From assembly GCA_932521035.1 (NCBI GenBank), contig OW051496.1:1550001-1614000 (forward strand): DNA of 64,000 nucleotides, read 5' to 3'. The notes under the pieces were generated by a model. It saw only the letters and a program-made list of their open reading frames with translations, was not told where the DNA came from and searched no databases. The stretch is from Oscheius dolichura (Eukaryota; Nematoda; Chromadorea; Rhabditida; Rhabditidae). The position numbers and the translations under genes are program-made. Shown piece by piece: positions 50,813 to 62,600 of the stretch. The number at the start of each line of letters is the position of its first letter. Within the stretch, counting starts at the first letter, position 1.

Positions 50813-53800
50813 TTAAAAACTAAATTTACTTGGTTTATACAGACACAGACGGTCAGCCAAGTCTTGGGGAATAATTACAGCAGAATGGTGGGACAGTTTA
50901 TACGGGAGAGACGGTCCCAGCCGCCAACTTTTTCCATCAAATATTTCCACCCGCTTCAGCGATGCCTCAGTTTCCTGCCATCCTCCAATTGCGTAGATTT
51001 CATTGTCGAGGACTGTTCCACTGAAGAAGGCGGACGGATATCTCATGGCTGGCAACGGGTTCCAATTTGCTTTTGGTTGGGCAGGGTCCAGCTCCCAGAC
51101 GGCGTTACACGCTTTTTCTCCATCAAGGCCTCCCATTAGAACGAGCTTATCCTCATGGGAAACAAGCGAGTGAGCACCAAGAGGCATTGGCATAGAGGGA
51201 AGTTCGGACCAAAAACCAACTTCTGGAATAAAACATTCGACTGCTTTCGTAATGGTCGTGTTATGAGTATATCCGCCACTGACAACTATTCTATCCTTCC
51301 AAATTGTTGCTGCAGCAGCTGATCTGGCGGAATGCATCGGTCTGAAAAGATTTAAAATATAATGCATACGATCAAAAAGGAGACGCCGAACATTTTCCAG
51401 CCGTTGTCTAATGGCGCAGTGTGTTGCGGCATGCAAAGTTTGTGAAACTGCTGATTTTTTGTTGGTCAGACTGAGCTGTACCCGGCATCGTTATAATCGC
51501 CTTGACGTGCTCTCCAACTAAGTCTTTGAATTTTTGAAATCGACCAAGAAATGACCGAGATACGGACACAAACGTCCGACACTCCCCTTTACACCCAAAA
51601 ACGGGCGCGCCTGAAATTGGGTGTTTTCTATGTACAGCGTACATTGAACCGCTATGTAAGGTTAGTAAAAATAAAAAGCAAAAATGTTTGCCTTTGGTGG
51701 GGATCGACAATGGAGGGCCACAAGTGGGAAATTATCCCACATAATCCCAAATAGCCAAAATACAGCCTACTTACCTCATGTTCATCCACACATTTTCCAT
51801 CAAATCGTATTTTTCGACACTATTGAGGCAGCTTTCGTTATGTTTGCCCCGTCCACCAACTGCCCAAATGTCTCCATTCAAATCAAAACAACTGCTTGCT
51901 ATAAATCTTCGTGCCACATTCATATCTGTCAGAGGTTTCCATTTCATAATCTTGTCCAATTTATATAGAGCTTTCGGCTTGTTGTCACCGCCGAGCAGAT
52001 AGATTTCCCCGTTGAGGTAGGCTGCTCCGCTGACTTGAGCCTTATAAGGTAGCTTCAATTTTAACTCTGTCCATGTTGATCGGTCGGCGCTCAACACAGC
52101 CATACTGGCGCTTTCCTTCTTATCATTTAAACCGCCCGCAACCAAAATCTATAGCGTCGGTCGTTGCGTCCAGAAATCGATTTACCGTCATCGGAGAGCT
52201 TTCCCTATTCCCTTCCGTAAATTTCACTGGTTTCCGGGGCGGTGGCGGAGGAACGTTGAATTTCTCTTCACCACCAGCGAAGCCACCGAATGTACTTTTC
52301 GGGCGATCGACTAAAAAGGAGAATTATAGTTCGTGGCCAAATTTCCCTAATTTTCCAACTTCCCAAAGGCCGGAAACAAAATATTTTGCTTTTCCATTGG
52401 AAATGGACAAAAAAACTACAAGAAAAAAGCTTCCAGTGGTCGAAAATAGCGTATTCTGGTCTTGAAGCGAAGATCAAAGTCTTGTATATCCGACCGTTTT
52501 GAATCCCACTTCGGTTTCTACCGTATAGTCCTTTTCCAAAAAATAGGGTTACCATACTTCGATTCATTTTGGGCAAACGGTGGAGAACAATTGAAGGAAA
52601 TGGAAAATTCTGATCACTTTTGCTCCAAACGTCCCGCGCGGAAGATTTTGTGATTCTGGTAGGGTAACCATATTTTTGGAAAAAGACTAGAACCTTTCCA
52701 TGTCCCTAAACTCACTTCCTGACGGAATCTCATAATCACTTTGCTGGAAAGTAACGCTTCTGCGCTGAGGCTGTTCCGCGGGGGTGGTCTTCTCTGTATA
52801 CACGTTTCGTAAGTTATAGCCTGTTGGCCGATCTGTAAAACTTCCAATTATAACGAAAATTCCCATTTTTTTACCGTCTTCAAGCGGGGATCTATTGGTT
52901 GGTGTTGTTCTTACTGAAACATCACAAGGTCTTTATTATGGAATAACTCACATTTCGTCCCCAGCTCTTGTATTACGTTTCTCTCGGATTCCTCCTTCTT
53001 TTCCCTCTGTAGCCAGCTTGTTTCCAGTTGTTTCTTCGCCGCGACGACCTGCGCCTGGCAAGTTGCCAGGACGGGGTCCTTGAATGGTTTTAGAACTAAA
53101 CGGAAGAATATTAACAATTATTTTTCCTCGAAAAGGTATCCAAATGGTTCCTGAACCATGAAATCTGGCCGCTCTCTAATTTACGAGGACTGGTCAAGAG
53201 ACTCTGACTGTTGATTTCCCGATAAGAGCCGTGATAAAGGCGCCAGCTGGCCTGACTGTGTTAATTCTTCCGATTCCTGATAGGAATAAGCAATTGAAAA
53301 GTCAGCAAAACAAATTAAAATGGACATTAAGACAGGCAAAACGATCAATTTCGGCGGCGTAAACGGGTGTGTCGGGTGTTTGTGTTCGTATCTCGATCAT
53401 TTCTCGGCCGAGTTCAAAACTTCAAAGACCTAGTTGGAGAGCCCGTCAAGACGATTCTAATGAACCCACTCATATCCCAACCGACCCGACAAAGAAATGT
53501 GTAGCCCCTCAAACTTTGACTGAGTAGAATTATGCAGCGCGGAGCGTCAAGAAACGTTCGCGCCCAATATTATCAAAAATTCTCCCCAGTCTCGTATGTA
53601 GTACTGGAAGTGGCAGAATTCCCTGAAAATTGGCATCTGTACCGTGAAATTATAGTCCATTTCCAACGGGAAAGACTCGGAATTTAAAGGTTTGTCGCGC
53701 CTTCGCTACGGGACCAATTTTCACGAGAAAGAGAACTTGTGAACTTACCCTTCCTGTCCTCTTGAAGCCTTCTCACTTGCCGTTTCAATTCTTCGTTTTG

Positions 53801-54013
53801 CTTTTTTACTTTGTCTGCTTCCAATTGCGTCTCTATTGCCAGTGCCTGTGCTTCATACATTTCCATTACTGGGTCCTCCGGTGGTTTTAAAATTCCTGAA
53901 AAATGGAAATGATACAGTATTTATAAGGACCCACTTTGTCTTTCCACCAATCTGTCAATTTCAGCTTCCCTCTCTAAAGATCTGAACTTTTCCCGAGCAG
54001 AGTCATAGTTCAT
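50813..54013 (-). CDS. Coiled-coil / Pro-rich / kelch protein (504 aa)
   Basis: Exons on the minus strand from ATG 54013: 54013-53935, 53895-53749, 53095-52952, 52832-52716, 52310-52186, 52148-51775 and 51341-50813. They sum to 1515 nt in frame, and phases agree at every join. A TTTCAG acceptor precedes the ATG by 8 nt, supporting this start; an upstream exon-like piece at 54118-54165 would join in phase but has no start. Residues 1-~120 are coiled coil, with a duplicated exon pair (ILKPPEDPVMEMYEAQ and VLKPFKDPVLATCQAQ). A linker has PPPPPRKPV, a likely SH3- or WW-type ligand. Kelch blades begin at residue 205 (ILVAGGLNDKK) and end VIIPQDLADRL. It is probably a scaffold or adaptor protein. 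Confidence 0.85.
51480..51720 (-). mobile_element. 'TATCTCGGTCATTTC' dispersed repeat, copy 3, with tRNA-like end
   Basis: Inverted relative to copies 2 and 4. The far end (51670-51720) has AAAAAGCAAAAATGTTTG followed by a T-loop-like GGGGATCGACAATGG, as in copy 1. It lies in the kelch intron of the 50813-54013 gene. Confidence 0.7.
52524..52690. mobile_element. Short inverted-repeat element, TAGTC..GACTA ends
   Basis: TAGTCCTTTTCCAAAAAATA and GGGTTACCATA are matched inverted at the other end (GGGTAACCATATTTTTGGAAAAAGACTA). Intronic; related ends occur at 59630-59761. Confidence 0.7.
53340..53560 (+). mobile_element. 'TATCTCGGTCATTTC' dispersed repeat, copy 4
   Basis: GGTGTCGGGTGTTTGTGTTCG through TATCTCGATCATTTCTCGG, CTAGTTGGAGAGCCCGTCAA and GACGATTCTAATG aligns with copy 2 over ~160 bp. 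It lies in the 653-nt intron between the duplicated coiled-coil exons. Confidence 0.75.
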
Positions 54014-54374
54014 TATTGTGGCTGAAAGATCATCAGCACTTGAGCAAAGTGGGGGAAAATTAAAAGTTAGAGGAAATTGTAAAAAAGGAACAGCTGAAGA
54101 GAAAAGTTGCGCCTTACTGGCACCCCTGTCGTAATTGATAAGGGCGTTCCTATTCTTTATCCACTTAAAGGAACAGTCAGCAAGTTTCCGACCACGAAAA
54201 CAAATCTTTATGGTGGCCGACTTCATTTTCTGTGAAAGTTCCAGTATAAGTAAAAAATGCGATCAAAGTGCTCGAAAATTGCCGAATGCTGCCGGCTTTT
54301 CGATCGGAGGAACCGGTAAAGAAACATATTACGGCCGCATGTTATGAAAGAACATTTATAGAATTATAGAATAT

Positions 54375-55011
54375 TTATTGTGGTTTATAATTGCAAAGAC
54401 GTGCGGCGAAACTTGGAGGAATAATTACAGAGGACACGTTATGCCAATTATATGGAAGATATGGCCCATCGCGCCACCGTTCTCCATCGAATATTTCAAC
54501 TCGATTCGACGGTAATTCGTCTTCTTGCTCTCCACCAATTGCATAAATTTCATTGTCAAGGACTATTTTAGCGAAGTGATAGGAAGGATATTTCATTGGT
54601 GGCAACGGTTTCCATTCAGTATTTGGTTGTAGAGGGTCTAGTTCCCAGACGGTGTTATATGTTTCTTTACCGGTTCCTCCGATTAGAATGAGCTTATTTT
54701 TATAAGTGACGAGAGAATGGCCGCCACTATATGTCGGCATCTCGGGAAATTCAACCCAACAACCATCTTCCAGATTAAAACACGCCTTCAGCGGCCGCCG
54801 ACGCGGGGGTTGTAGGCGTGGGTCTAGGCTCCTCATTAGAATCTCCTCGTGCCGCTGGTTTTGGTCGAAATCCCAGGCTTTGACAAAACAAAAGCCGAGC
54901 CATTCCGACCGCTGGCTGACGGAATCCGGCTGGCTATGGACACTGAAGAGACGAAGAGCTAGTCGGCATGGCCAGCAGAAAGACGACAGCAAGGTACATT
55001 GAAAGCGACAT
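54375..55011 (-). pseudogene. Chimera: secreted-protein promoter and signal exon joined to a kelch C-terminal half
   Basis: The 5' end is a copy of the 16055 gene: TATAAAAGGAGAGAAGG at 55048-55030, GTTCATTCGA, then ATG 55011 and a signal peptide sharing SMYLAVVFLLAMPT. That frame stops after CP. In another frame the sequence runs into the kelch second half (NLEDGCWVEFPEMPTY ... LIGGTGKETYNTVWEL ... VIIPPSFAARLCNY), stop at 54375. The first kelch blades are absent. A ~30-bp piece of it also occurs inverted at 54300-54335. I infer a non-functional fusion produced by rearrangement. Confidence 0.7.
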
Positions 55012-55505
55012 TCGAATGAACTACAGCTGCCCCTTCTCTCCTTTTATACCAAAATTTCTAAACTTTTTTTAAAGTGGATAATCTTTTTTGAGCAGATAAT
55101 CTTTTTTTAAGAAGATAATCTTTTTCTGGGTATAATCCTCTTTTCTTTTCTTCCCTCTGATCAAAACAGTTCATTCGCTCCATTATTTTATACACATCTC
55201 TACCTAAATCCCGTTGCAGTTCTTCTTGTCTTCGTCTTGTTGGTCGAGTGCATTCACTCCGAAATTAGGAAAGCTGATGACCCCCTTTTCTGGTAAAATT
55301 GAGAGCGGACATCGTTTTCTTTTTACCCATTAGAGAAGTCTAGCAACTCTTACAGACCAATAGCCACCTCGACTGTTTACTAATCCATTTAGAAATAACA
55401 ATTTATTCATTTTTAATTAGAGAATATTTCATTAAAAACTGCTTTGCTTATTATTTTGAATAAAGATATCACCAGGCTGAATTAAACACAGGGATGAAAA
55501 AGAAC

Positions 55506-55708
55506 AGGGTGCATGGGAACCGGGAAAAGTACGGTAGAAAACTGGGATTCGATAGAACCGGGAAGACACCACTCACTACGGTAATTTAGACCGGGCAGTC
55601 CTTTAAAAAGGGCGGGAGGAGTACTGTATGACTAGGGGTGGCAGGGTCAGAGGTCAGAGGATTATAAGGCGCCTGAGGAAACAACAAAAATGCTCATTTT
55701 TAAAGAGT
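55506..55708 (+). repeat. ~200-bp direct repeat, copy 1
   Basis: GGGTGCATGG..ACCGGGAAAAGTACGGTA through GACACCACTCACTACGGTAA, GGCGGGAGGAGTACTGTATG and AACAACAAAAATGCTCATTT is repeated at 58904-59103 with few differences. Confidence 0.9.
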
Positions 55709-56355
55709 GAAATGCAGAAAAAAGCAAAGTGATTTCGTGTTAGGACCCTTATTTTATTTATGGCGCAATTTCTACTGGATTAAAATGCAAGCTTCTAATT
55801 AAAAAAGCAAAAATAAAATGCTCTTCATAAATGCCGAAAAAATGCCACCGGGTAACTGTAAAGAAAAAACCGGGTAAAGACTAAAAACAACGAAAAATAG
55901 CAACAGAAGAAGAAAAAAAACAGAAACCTGAGGTGTAAATATAATTTCGAATCGAGCTATTGGATATTTTTGAGAGGCACTGAAATACCGCGAATTTTGA
56001 TGTTTTTTGGAAGCTGGGGGACCGGTTTCAATTTTGGGGATTACGGTAGATTTGAACTAAAAATGAGAGCAACTGGGAAGGGCAGGAAAAAAAAGGAAGA
56101 GGACCACTTCAAAGGACGATTATACAGAGGACGACGCCTGGGTTGGATCGGCTGGAGCGATGTCAGCTTGAGCAATGGCCTGAAAATTCGGAAAATTAAC
56201 AGGCAGACGGCATTCTATGAAGAAAATTGAATATTTTCATAGCTTCAGCTCATTCCCCCTGACAATTTTGTCATATTTCGGGATTCGAAAGACGTGGTAT
56301 ACGATATCCAAATAATAAAGATGAACGGCTCTCATGGAGAACAATGCCCCACAAA

Positions 56356-56530
56356 GTTTCTGTTAGGATTCCTCGCGTGTTAACGATTAAAATACCCTAA
56401 TTTATAAACATGAACGACTGTATTCTATTTTTCATATAGACAGTTCAGTTTGGATGGCCGACACTATTCGAATGGCATATAAATTTGGGTATTTTAATCA
56501 TTTGCATGCAAGAAATCCTAACTGAAAGTT
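56356..56530. mobile_element. Foldback element with ~50-bp arms
   Basis: TTTCTGTTAGGATTCCT...GATTAAAATACCCTAATTTATA is matched inverted by TATAAATTTGGGTATTTTAATC...AGAAATCCTAACTGAAA. Confidence 0.7.
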
Positions 56531-56641
56531 CATGGAACCACTGAGCCAGAGGAACTTCAAATCAACCAATAAATACCAAAGTTTCGCGCTGGCTATATTA
56601 CGACCGGTTTCTTTTCTATTGTACTCATCTTCGAGAAAAAA

Positions 56642-59600
56642 CTAAATAGAACCCTTTCTACGCACCCGAAGTGAGGAGAGCAACGCATCTTCCGGTTGAT
56701 CCGGTTCATCGGCTCTTCGCATCTTCTGCCGCCTGTTGCAGAACCAAACCCGCACCACGTCTCGATCCAAATCCAGAAGATTAGCAATTTCTGTCATCCT
56801 CTCGTGGTCCGGGCGAGGATTCATGGCAAAATAGGCGTCTAACGTTGTTCTCTGAAAAGACTTTTCAGTTTTTTGAAGTCGGAAACTACGAGGCTTACCT
56901 GTGCAATATCTAAATTTGTTCGTTTCCTTCTTCTTTTTACCATTGGCTCGCCTCCAAACATACTGCTGGGATCACTCATCGGCACCGGCGAATCGTTCTG
57001 GAACACAACAATAGCAAGCAGGAAGGTGAGAGAAGAATTTTCTGGATTTGGAGAGCTAGTAATGGGAATCGTATGGAAAGGAAGGTACACTTTTTTCCTC
57101 CCCTACCTTGGGAATCTTCTCGCCATTCGGCCTGTCCAGTAGATCATTCAGGGAGGCTCCATTGGCTATGGCCGACTCCGCATCGGCTAGCCATTCCTTC
57201 AGCAGCGGTCGTAATTTGCACATATTTTTGAAGGAGAGATTCAGCGCCTCGAATCTGGATATTGTCGTCTGCGAGAAATCCGTCCCATATCGTTTTCCCA
57301 GCGCCACACCGACGTCTCCTTGGGTGAAACCTGAAAAACAGACTTTTCTTGGTGGAATACTGTAGCCATTTCGATAAGAAAACCAAGACTCACCAAATTT
57401 TATCCGTTGTTTTTTGAACATCTGAGCAAAATTTTCCAAATCGTCCAGATCAATCCGTTCTTCTTTCGTATATCCGCCGGTGGCCATCGATTTCATCATA
57501 TCCCGACCGCTGGTTTCAAATAACTTCCTTTTCACTGGGCCCTTTGAATTAGCTAGGCTATTGCAATTGGAAGCACTTGGAGTCCGCAGCCGGTCCTGAA
57601 AAGAAAACAGTTGGAAAAGAAAATAAGGGGGGAAATTACCGTTGTTTGGGAGACAGAAGGTAGGACAGTGGAGAGAGGGCTGGGAGTGGAATTTATTGCT
57701 GAAAAAAAGTACATATCAGAGATAGTTCAGTACAGAATATTCTACAACAATAGCATGACCGGAGCACCGTTCTCAAGGTGGCCATTTTAAATGGAAGAAC
57801 CGTAACATTTCTGAACTCTATGCGGAGGACATTTTGTGGTTCTAGGAATTCCGAAATTTTACTACAGCTTGTTCTATCGGAAACTTATAAAGGCAAATTG
57901 AAACACTGTAGCCAAAAATCCCCCTTCTACTGTATTTTACGCTCGTTATTTGCTCTTTTTTCAGATGGTATTCATTTTTCCCTTTCTGAGACAATTTATA
58001 GAGACAAAAGGACAATCTTACCGAAATTAGACAAGTTGACTCCACCAAGAATACTAGCCAAGGTGTTATTCGTATCCCCGTTGGTTTGTAGGGTAGAGAG
58101 ATCCAATGTACAACCTGAAAAACAGTTCATTTAGAAAATGAGATCATATTTTGTTTTATGGAACTCATAAATAGGATCGGGGAAGTTTTTTTTTCATTAA
58201 TTTGGTGAATGTACAGCAAAACATTAGTATTGGGTCGATTATATGACTTTTTAGGGAATCTATGGGAACCTAACGTTCTTATACAGCCAGTGTTGGGTTC
58301 AAAAAAAGGTGTAGCATATTTTTATATCATTTCAAGAGCCTAGGGTGATTGTGAACTTGATTTTTTCACCTTCTGTGAGTCTTTAAAGGAAGCCCGAGGG
58401 ACCCCTTGATTTTGCCTGATTGCGGCCAGTGGTCCCGCAGCGACTGTGCGCACCCTTTCTGTTTGACGACATTACTTTTCACAGAAAAGGGGAAATGGGA
58501 AAAAAATTCATATAACGGCAAAAAAAAGAGACAGAAACCTACCGGCAGTTGTGAAAATGGTCGGGAATGCGCCAGCCGTCGCTGTGACTGGAAACAGTGC
58601 TGTCGTTACCGGTTGCATTGTAAAATTTCCTCCAAAAATTTCAGCTAACCTTTTCAGTGCTTCTTGCTGATCCATCACCGATGGTTTTATCTCTTCGTCC
58701 TCTTTTCTAAAAGTGGGAACAGTTAATTGTTTTCACAGATTTCCGCAAGGGAGACTAGATTATTTCGGTCTCAAATTTGCTATTTTATGTCAGAGATGAA
58801 AAATAAATAAGAAAATAGCGGGTAAAATACAGTTTTTCGTAAAAACTACTGGAAAAAATAGGTTAAAAAGATGGTAGAAACGTGTAGAAAATAAAGGGAA
58901 AGGGTGCATGGAAACCGGGAAAAGTACGGTATAAAAAACTGGGTTTCGACAGAACCGGGAAGACACCACTCACTACGGTAATTTAGACCGGGCAGTCCTG
59001 TAAAAAAGGCGGGAGGAGTACTGTATGACTAGGGGTGGCAGGGTCAGAGGTCAGAGGTTTATAAGGCGCCTGAGGAAACAACAAAAATGCTCATTTTTAC
59101 AGAGAAATGGTAAAACATGGAGAAAAGAGAGGGAAAGTGTGTGTGCCGGATGCATACATAACCCCTGAATAATTGCACTAGGCCGATTATACAGCAAACA
59201 TAAACTGCCTCTCGCCCCCCTCGATCCCTCACGTTCGGATCAGGATTATCATTATTTTCAAGTCTTTTTTTTTTACTAGAACGGCACTGATTTCCGGTGT
59301 TGAAAAATGGCTAGATTTATGTTTGAAAAACTCATTTTTTAAAAAAAAAGGGGCTACAATGCTACAACTTCCAATGTGATGGTTTTTTTTATAAACTATC
59401 GGCAAAATATTGAATTTTTACATTATTTTTTGTTCAAAATCGCATTTTTTTAAAATAACAGTCAAATCTACTGTAGTCGGTTTCAAACCTAGAGTTTTTT
59501 TTCCATTAGGGGCAGTTTGGCAATTTCGACGATGCCTGAACTTCAGTTTGAAATTGAGGATCAGGTAACTTTTGTTCCCTATGTTCCCAAGTGGTCTCGA

Positions 59601-62600
59601 ATGGAAAACCCGCTGTTGGAAACGGACCATATAGTCTTTTTCCAACGAATAGGGTTACAGTAATCCGTGGGGTTTCCTTGAAAATCAGGCAAACCTTGCG
59701 ATTTTGTTCTCCGATCCCAAAATGGTCCTACTGTAACCCTATCCGTTGGAAAAGAACTATAAGAGAATCGGTTTCCATTGAATTTCATGGAAGAATACCG
59801 GGCAGTTGTCGGTTGTCCGGAGTGTGCAACAGGTGCGCTTCCTTTGCCACCACTCCATTACCGTACCAAAAGTGTTAAATTCGAGTAAATGCGCTCTTTA
59901 CCGTCTGATCATTGAGGACATTGGTGGAAAAATATGATAAGATGGAAAAGGCGCGTGATCCTTATATTGGATAGTCGACAAGTACTGTATACCGAAATGT
60001 AGAGTTGTACGGGCAAGAGTTCCAGTTCAATTGTTTCAAATGTGAAATATATACAGTGCGCTTTGAAGAGAAATGTTGCACAGTTGAAAATGAGATTATT
60101 AGACTAATTTATTGCAAACGAAAGAATATACCGTATCCTGGAGAAGAGATTTTGTGGATAGGATACGGGGAACACCTTTAAAATTTAGAAGTTTTATAGA
60201 CGTAATAAAGGGGACTCCATTGGACTGCAGACTAATTTTCGAGAAATTCCCAACAGGAAAAGAACATTCCCTTGTCATTTGGAATTCTTCGACTTTTTGC
60301 CGTGCTCTTTGCCATTGGTAGGGGATGAATGACGAAGCTATTCAAATATGACATTAAGAATATTTGATTATGGAGCTAATAGGTCGTACTAAATTCAATT
60401 GAGGCCATTTCGACCCTGGGAAACAGAGAACAAGGAAATTAAATAAGATACTGGCTAGGGACAACGGAGAGGAATTTAAAATAAGGGGACCCTTCGACTA
60501 TGGTCCGTTTCCAGAGCAAGATCCAAATGTTTCGGGACCTTTGTCGAAAAATGATCGTGATTTTCCCATTTTTATCGAAGAAATACAAAATTTGAGCCTT
60601 TAGATTGCTTAAAAGCCCGGTTATTTTCAAACCAAAGAGGAAACCCCGACTTACGATGTTAGCTGCGGTCCATCGGTGTCCTCTTTGAGTTCCGTCGCCG
60701 TCTCGGCGGCTGTTCCCATGAATGTGCTGGCTGGTGGTGGCGTTCTTTCGATGATATTATTCTCAGCCTGGAAATTGTTACATTTTTTTATTTTTCATGG
60801 TAATCTTATAAGGAAATCTTCCAGTAAATGGAAATGCGAAACAGGAACTAGCTGTAAAAAATCATCATAAAAATTGGATGCTAATTGTGAGGAACGACTT
60901 GAGAGGAACAAAGGACTTCATGTTTTCAAGGGACCGAATTAGGGGACTAAATTAGCCGGGTAGTATGTATATACTATGAGGAGACAACCAACGGGAGCAA
61001 TGAAACCTCCCCCTCTCCCTTTTCGATCGACGTCAATACACGCGGGAGACTCCCGCTTTATTGCGCTTTTATGTTAATAAGGTCTTCAAATTCCCGCTCC
61101 CCCCGGGGCAGGCCATTCACTCTACTCATAATTATCACGATCGAGGCTTTGAAGTAGGGGATAATGTTATGGGAATGGAATAAAAGTAAGGGAGGGGCGC
61201 TTTTACAGATTGTTGAGATTGTTATGGGGGAAAGAAAAGTTGGCAATGAAAAGGATGAGTTTCAGGAGCTTTTCCAAGAATACGAAAAGTTTTCACGGCC
61301 AAAAGTTGAAAAAAGGAGCCGAAAAACCCCAACAAAGGAAGCACGGCTCGGCCTTCGATAGTCCGATCCCCTGCACCCGTAAAGTCTCGGCAAGAGAGAG
61401 ATATAAAGGCGTCACAGCTTTGTTACAGTTTTGAATAAACATGATGCTTCTGCCGAGACTTTACGGGTGCAGGGGATCGGACTATCAAGGACCGAGCCGG
61501 AAACAAGGGGACCGGGTGAGAGACAGACCTTTTTTCGTGCCCGCCTCAAATCTTGTATGCCCTCAAAATAACGAGCAGGTAAATAAGAAATTAGAAGGGT
61601 TCCCGGCTCTTCGTTTCTTTCTAAGTGAATGGTTCAAGCTGACTATTTCTATCTTTCTCGCTTTCGAATAATACTTGCATAGTGGATATGAATAATAATC
61701 AAGAAGGTTGTTTGCCCTTCTTCCAAACATTGTAATCCCTTCATAGCTTCTTTTTTTTCAAAAAATCAAGAAAGAAAGTTCTAAAGTAATCAACTAAAAA
61801 CGAATGGTTAGAGAAAAACATTGGGAGAAAACTAGAGTCGAGCTGCGCTTTGCAGCTGGTATTCAAGCGGAAAACGGCCTTTTTAAACGGATTTCCGTCT
61901 GCCGTCATTTGACTCCTTTAATTCTGGGAAGAGATCGAGAAAACAGCCGAATGGGAACGAGAAGAAATCAACGGGTCTGTAGACAGGGCTTGCAAAAACT
62001 CGGTACATGATAGCCTGATCCCTGCACCCGTAAAGTCTCGGCAGGATTATCACCTTTATTCGAAACAGTTACAAAACTAGGGCGCCTTTATGCCTTTGTC
62101 TTGCCGAGACTTTACGGGTGAAGGGTATCGGACTGTCGAGGACCGAGTCTTGCTTCCTTCGTTAGGGTTTCGGGCTCTCTTTTTCAGCTATTAGCCGTTT
62201 TTTAAACTTTTTTTCTTCAATTAACCTATAGAAAGGGTGGAATTGATTCATTTGTGATCAGTTTTTCTCCATTTATAACCCAATTTTTTATATATTTTTA
62301 TAAGAAAGTGATGATAATTGAGATTTTCTATAGTTTCGTTCCTATTGAAGTTCTACGTCAATTTCATTATTTATGCCCAGTTTGTTATAATTTCTTCGGG
62401 GTGCATAGTTAATTATCCCCCCTCCCGCCCTTTTACGGATTTCCTGCTTCCCCCTCTCCGTACTCTCGCGCTCTCTCTCTCTACCCTTACTAGCTAGCCT
62501 ACTCTTGCTGGCTGCAAAAATATTTGAACAAGATTAAAAATAGCACCAGTTCTGCCTAAATTAAGACGGAGGAAGGAGGAGGAAGAAGAGAAGTTGGTTG

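Larger units (their letters stand above)
55049..56641. other. Intergenic with repeats
   Basis: Contains the direct repeat at 55506-55708 and a foldback at ~56356-56530. No coding region is supported; the 86-codon frame at 55970-56230 has no domain. Confidence 0.4.
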
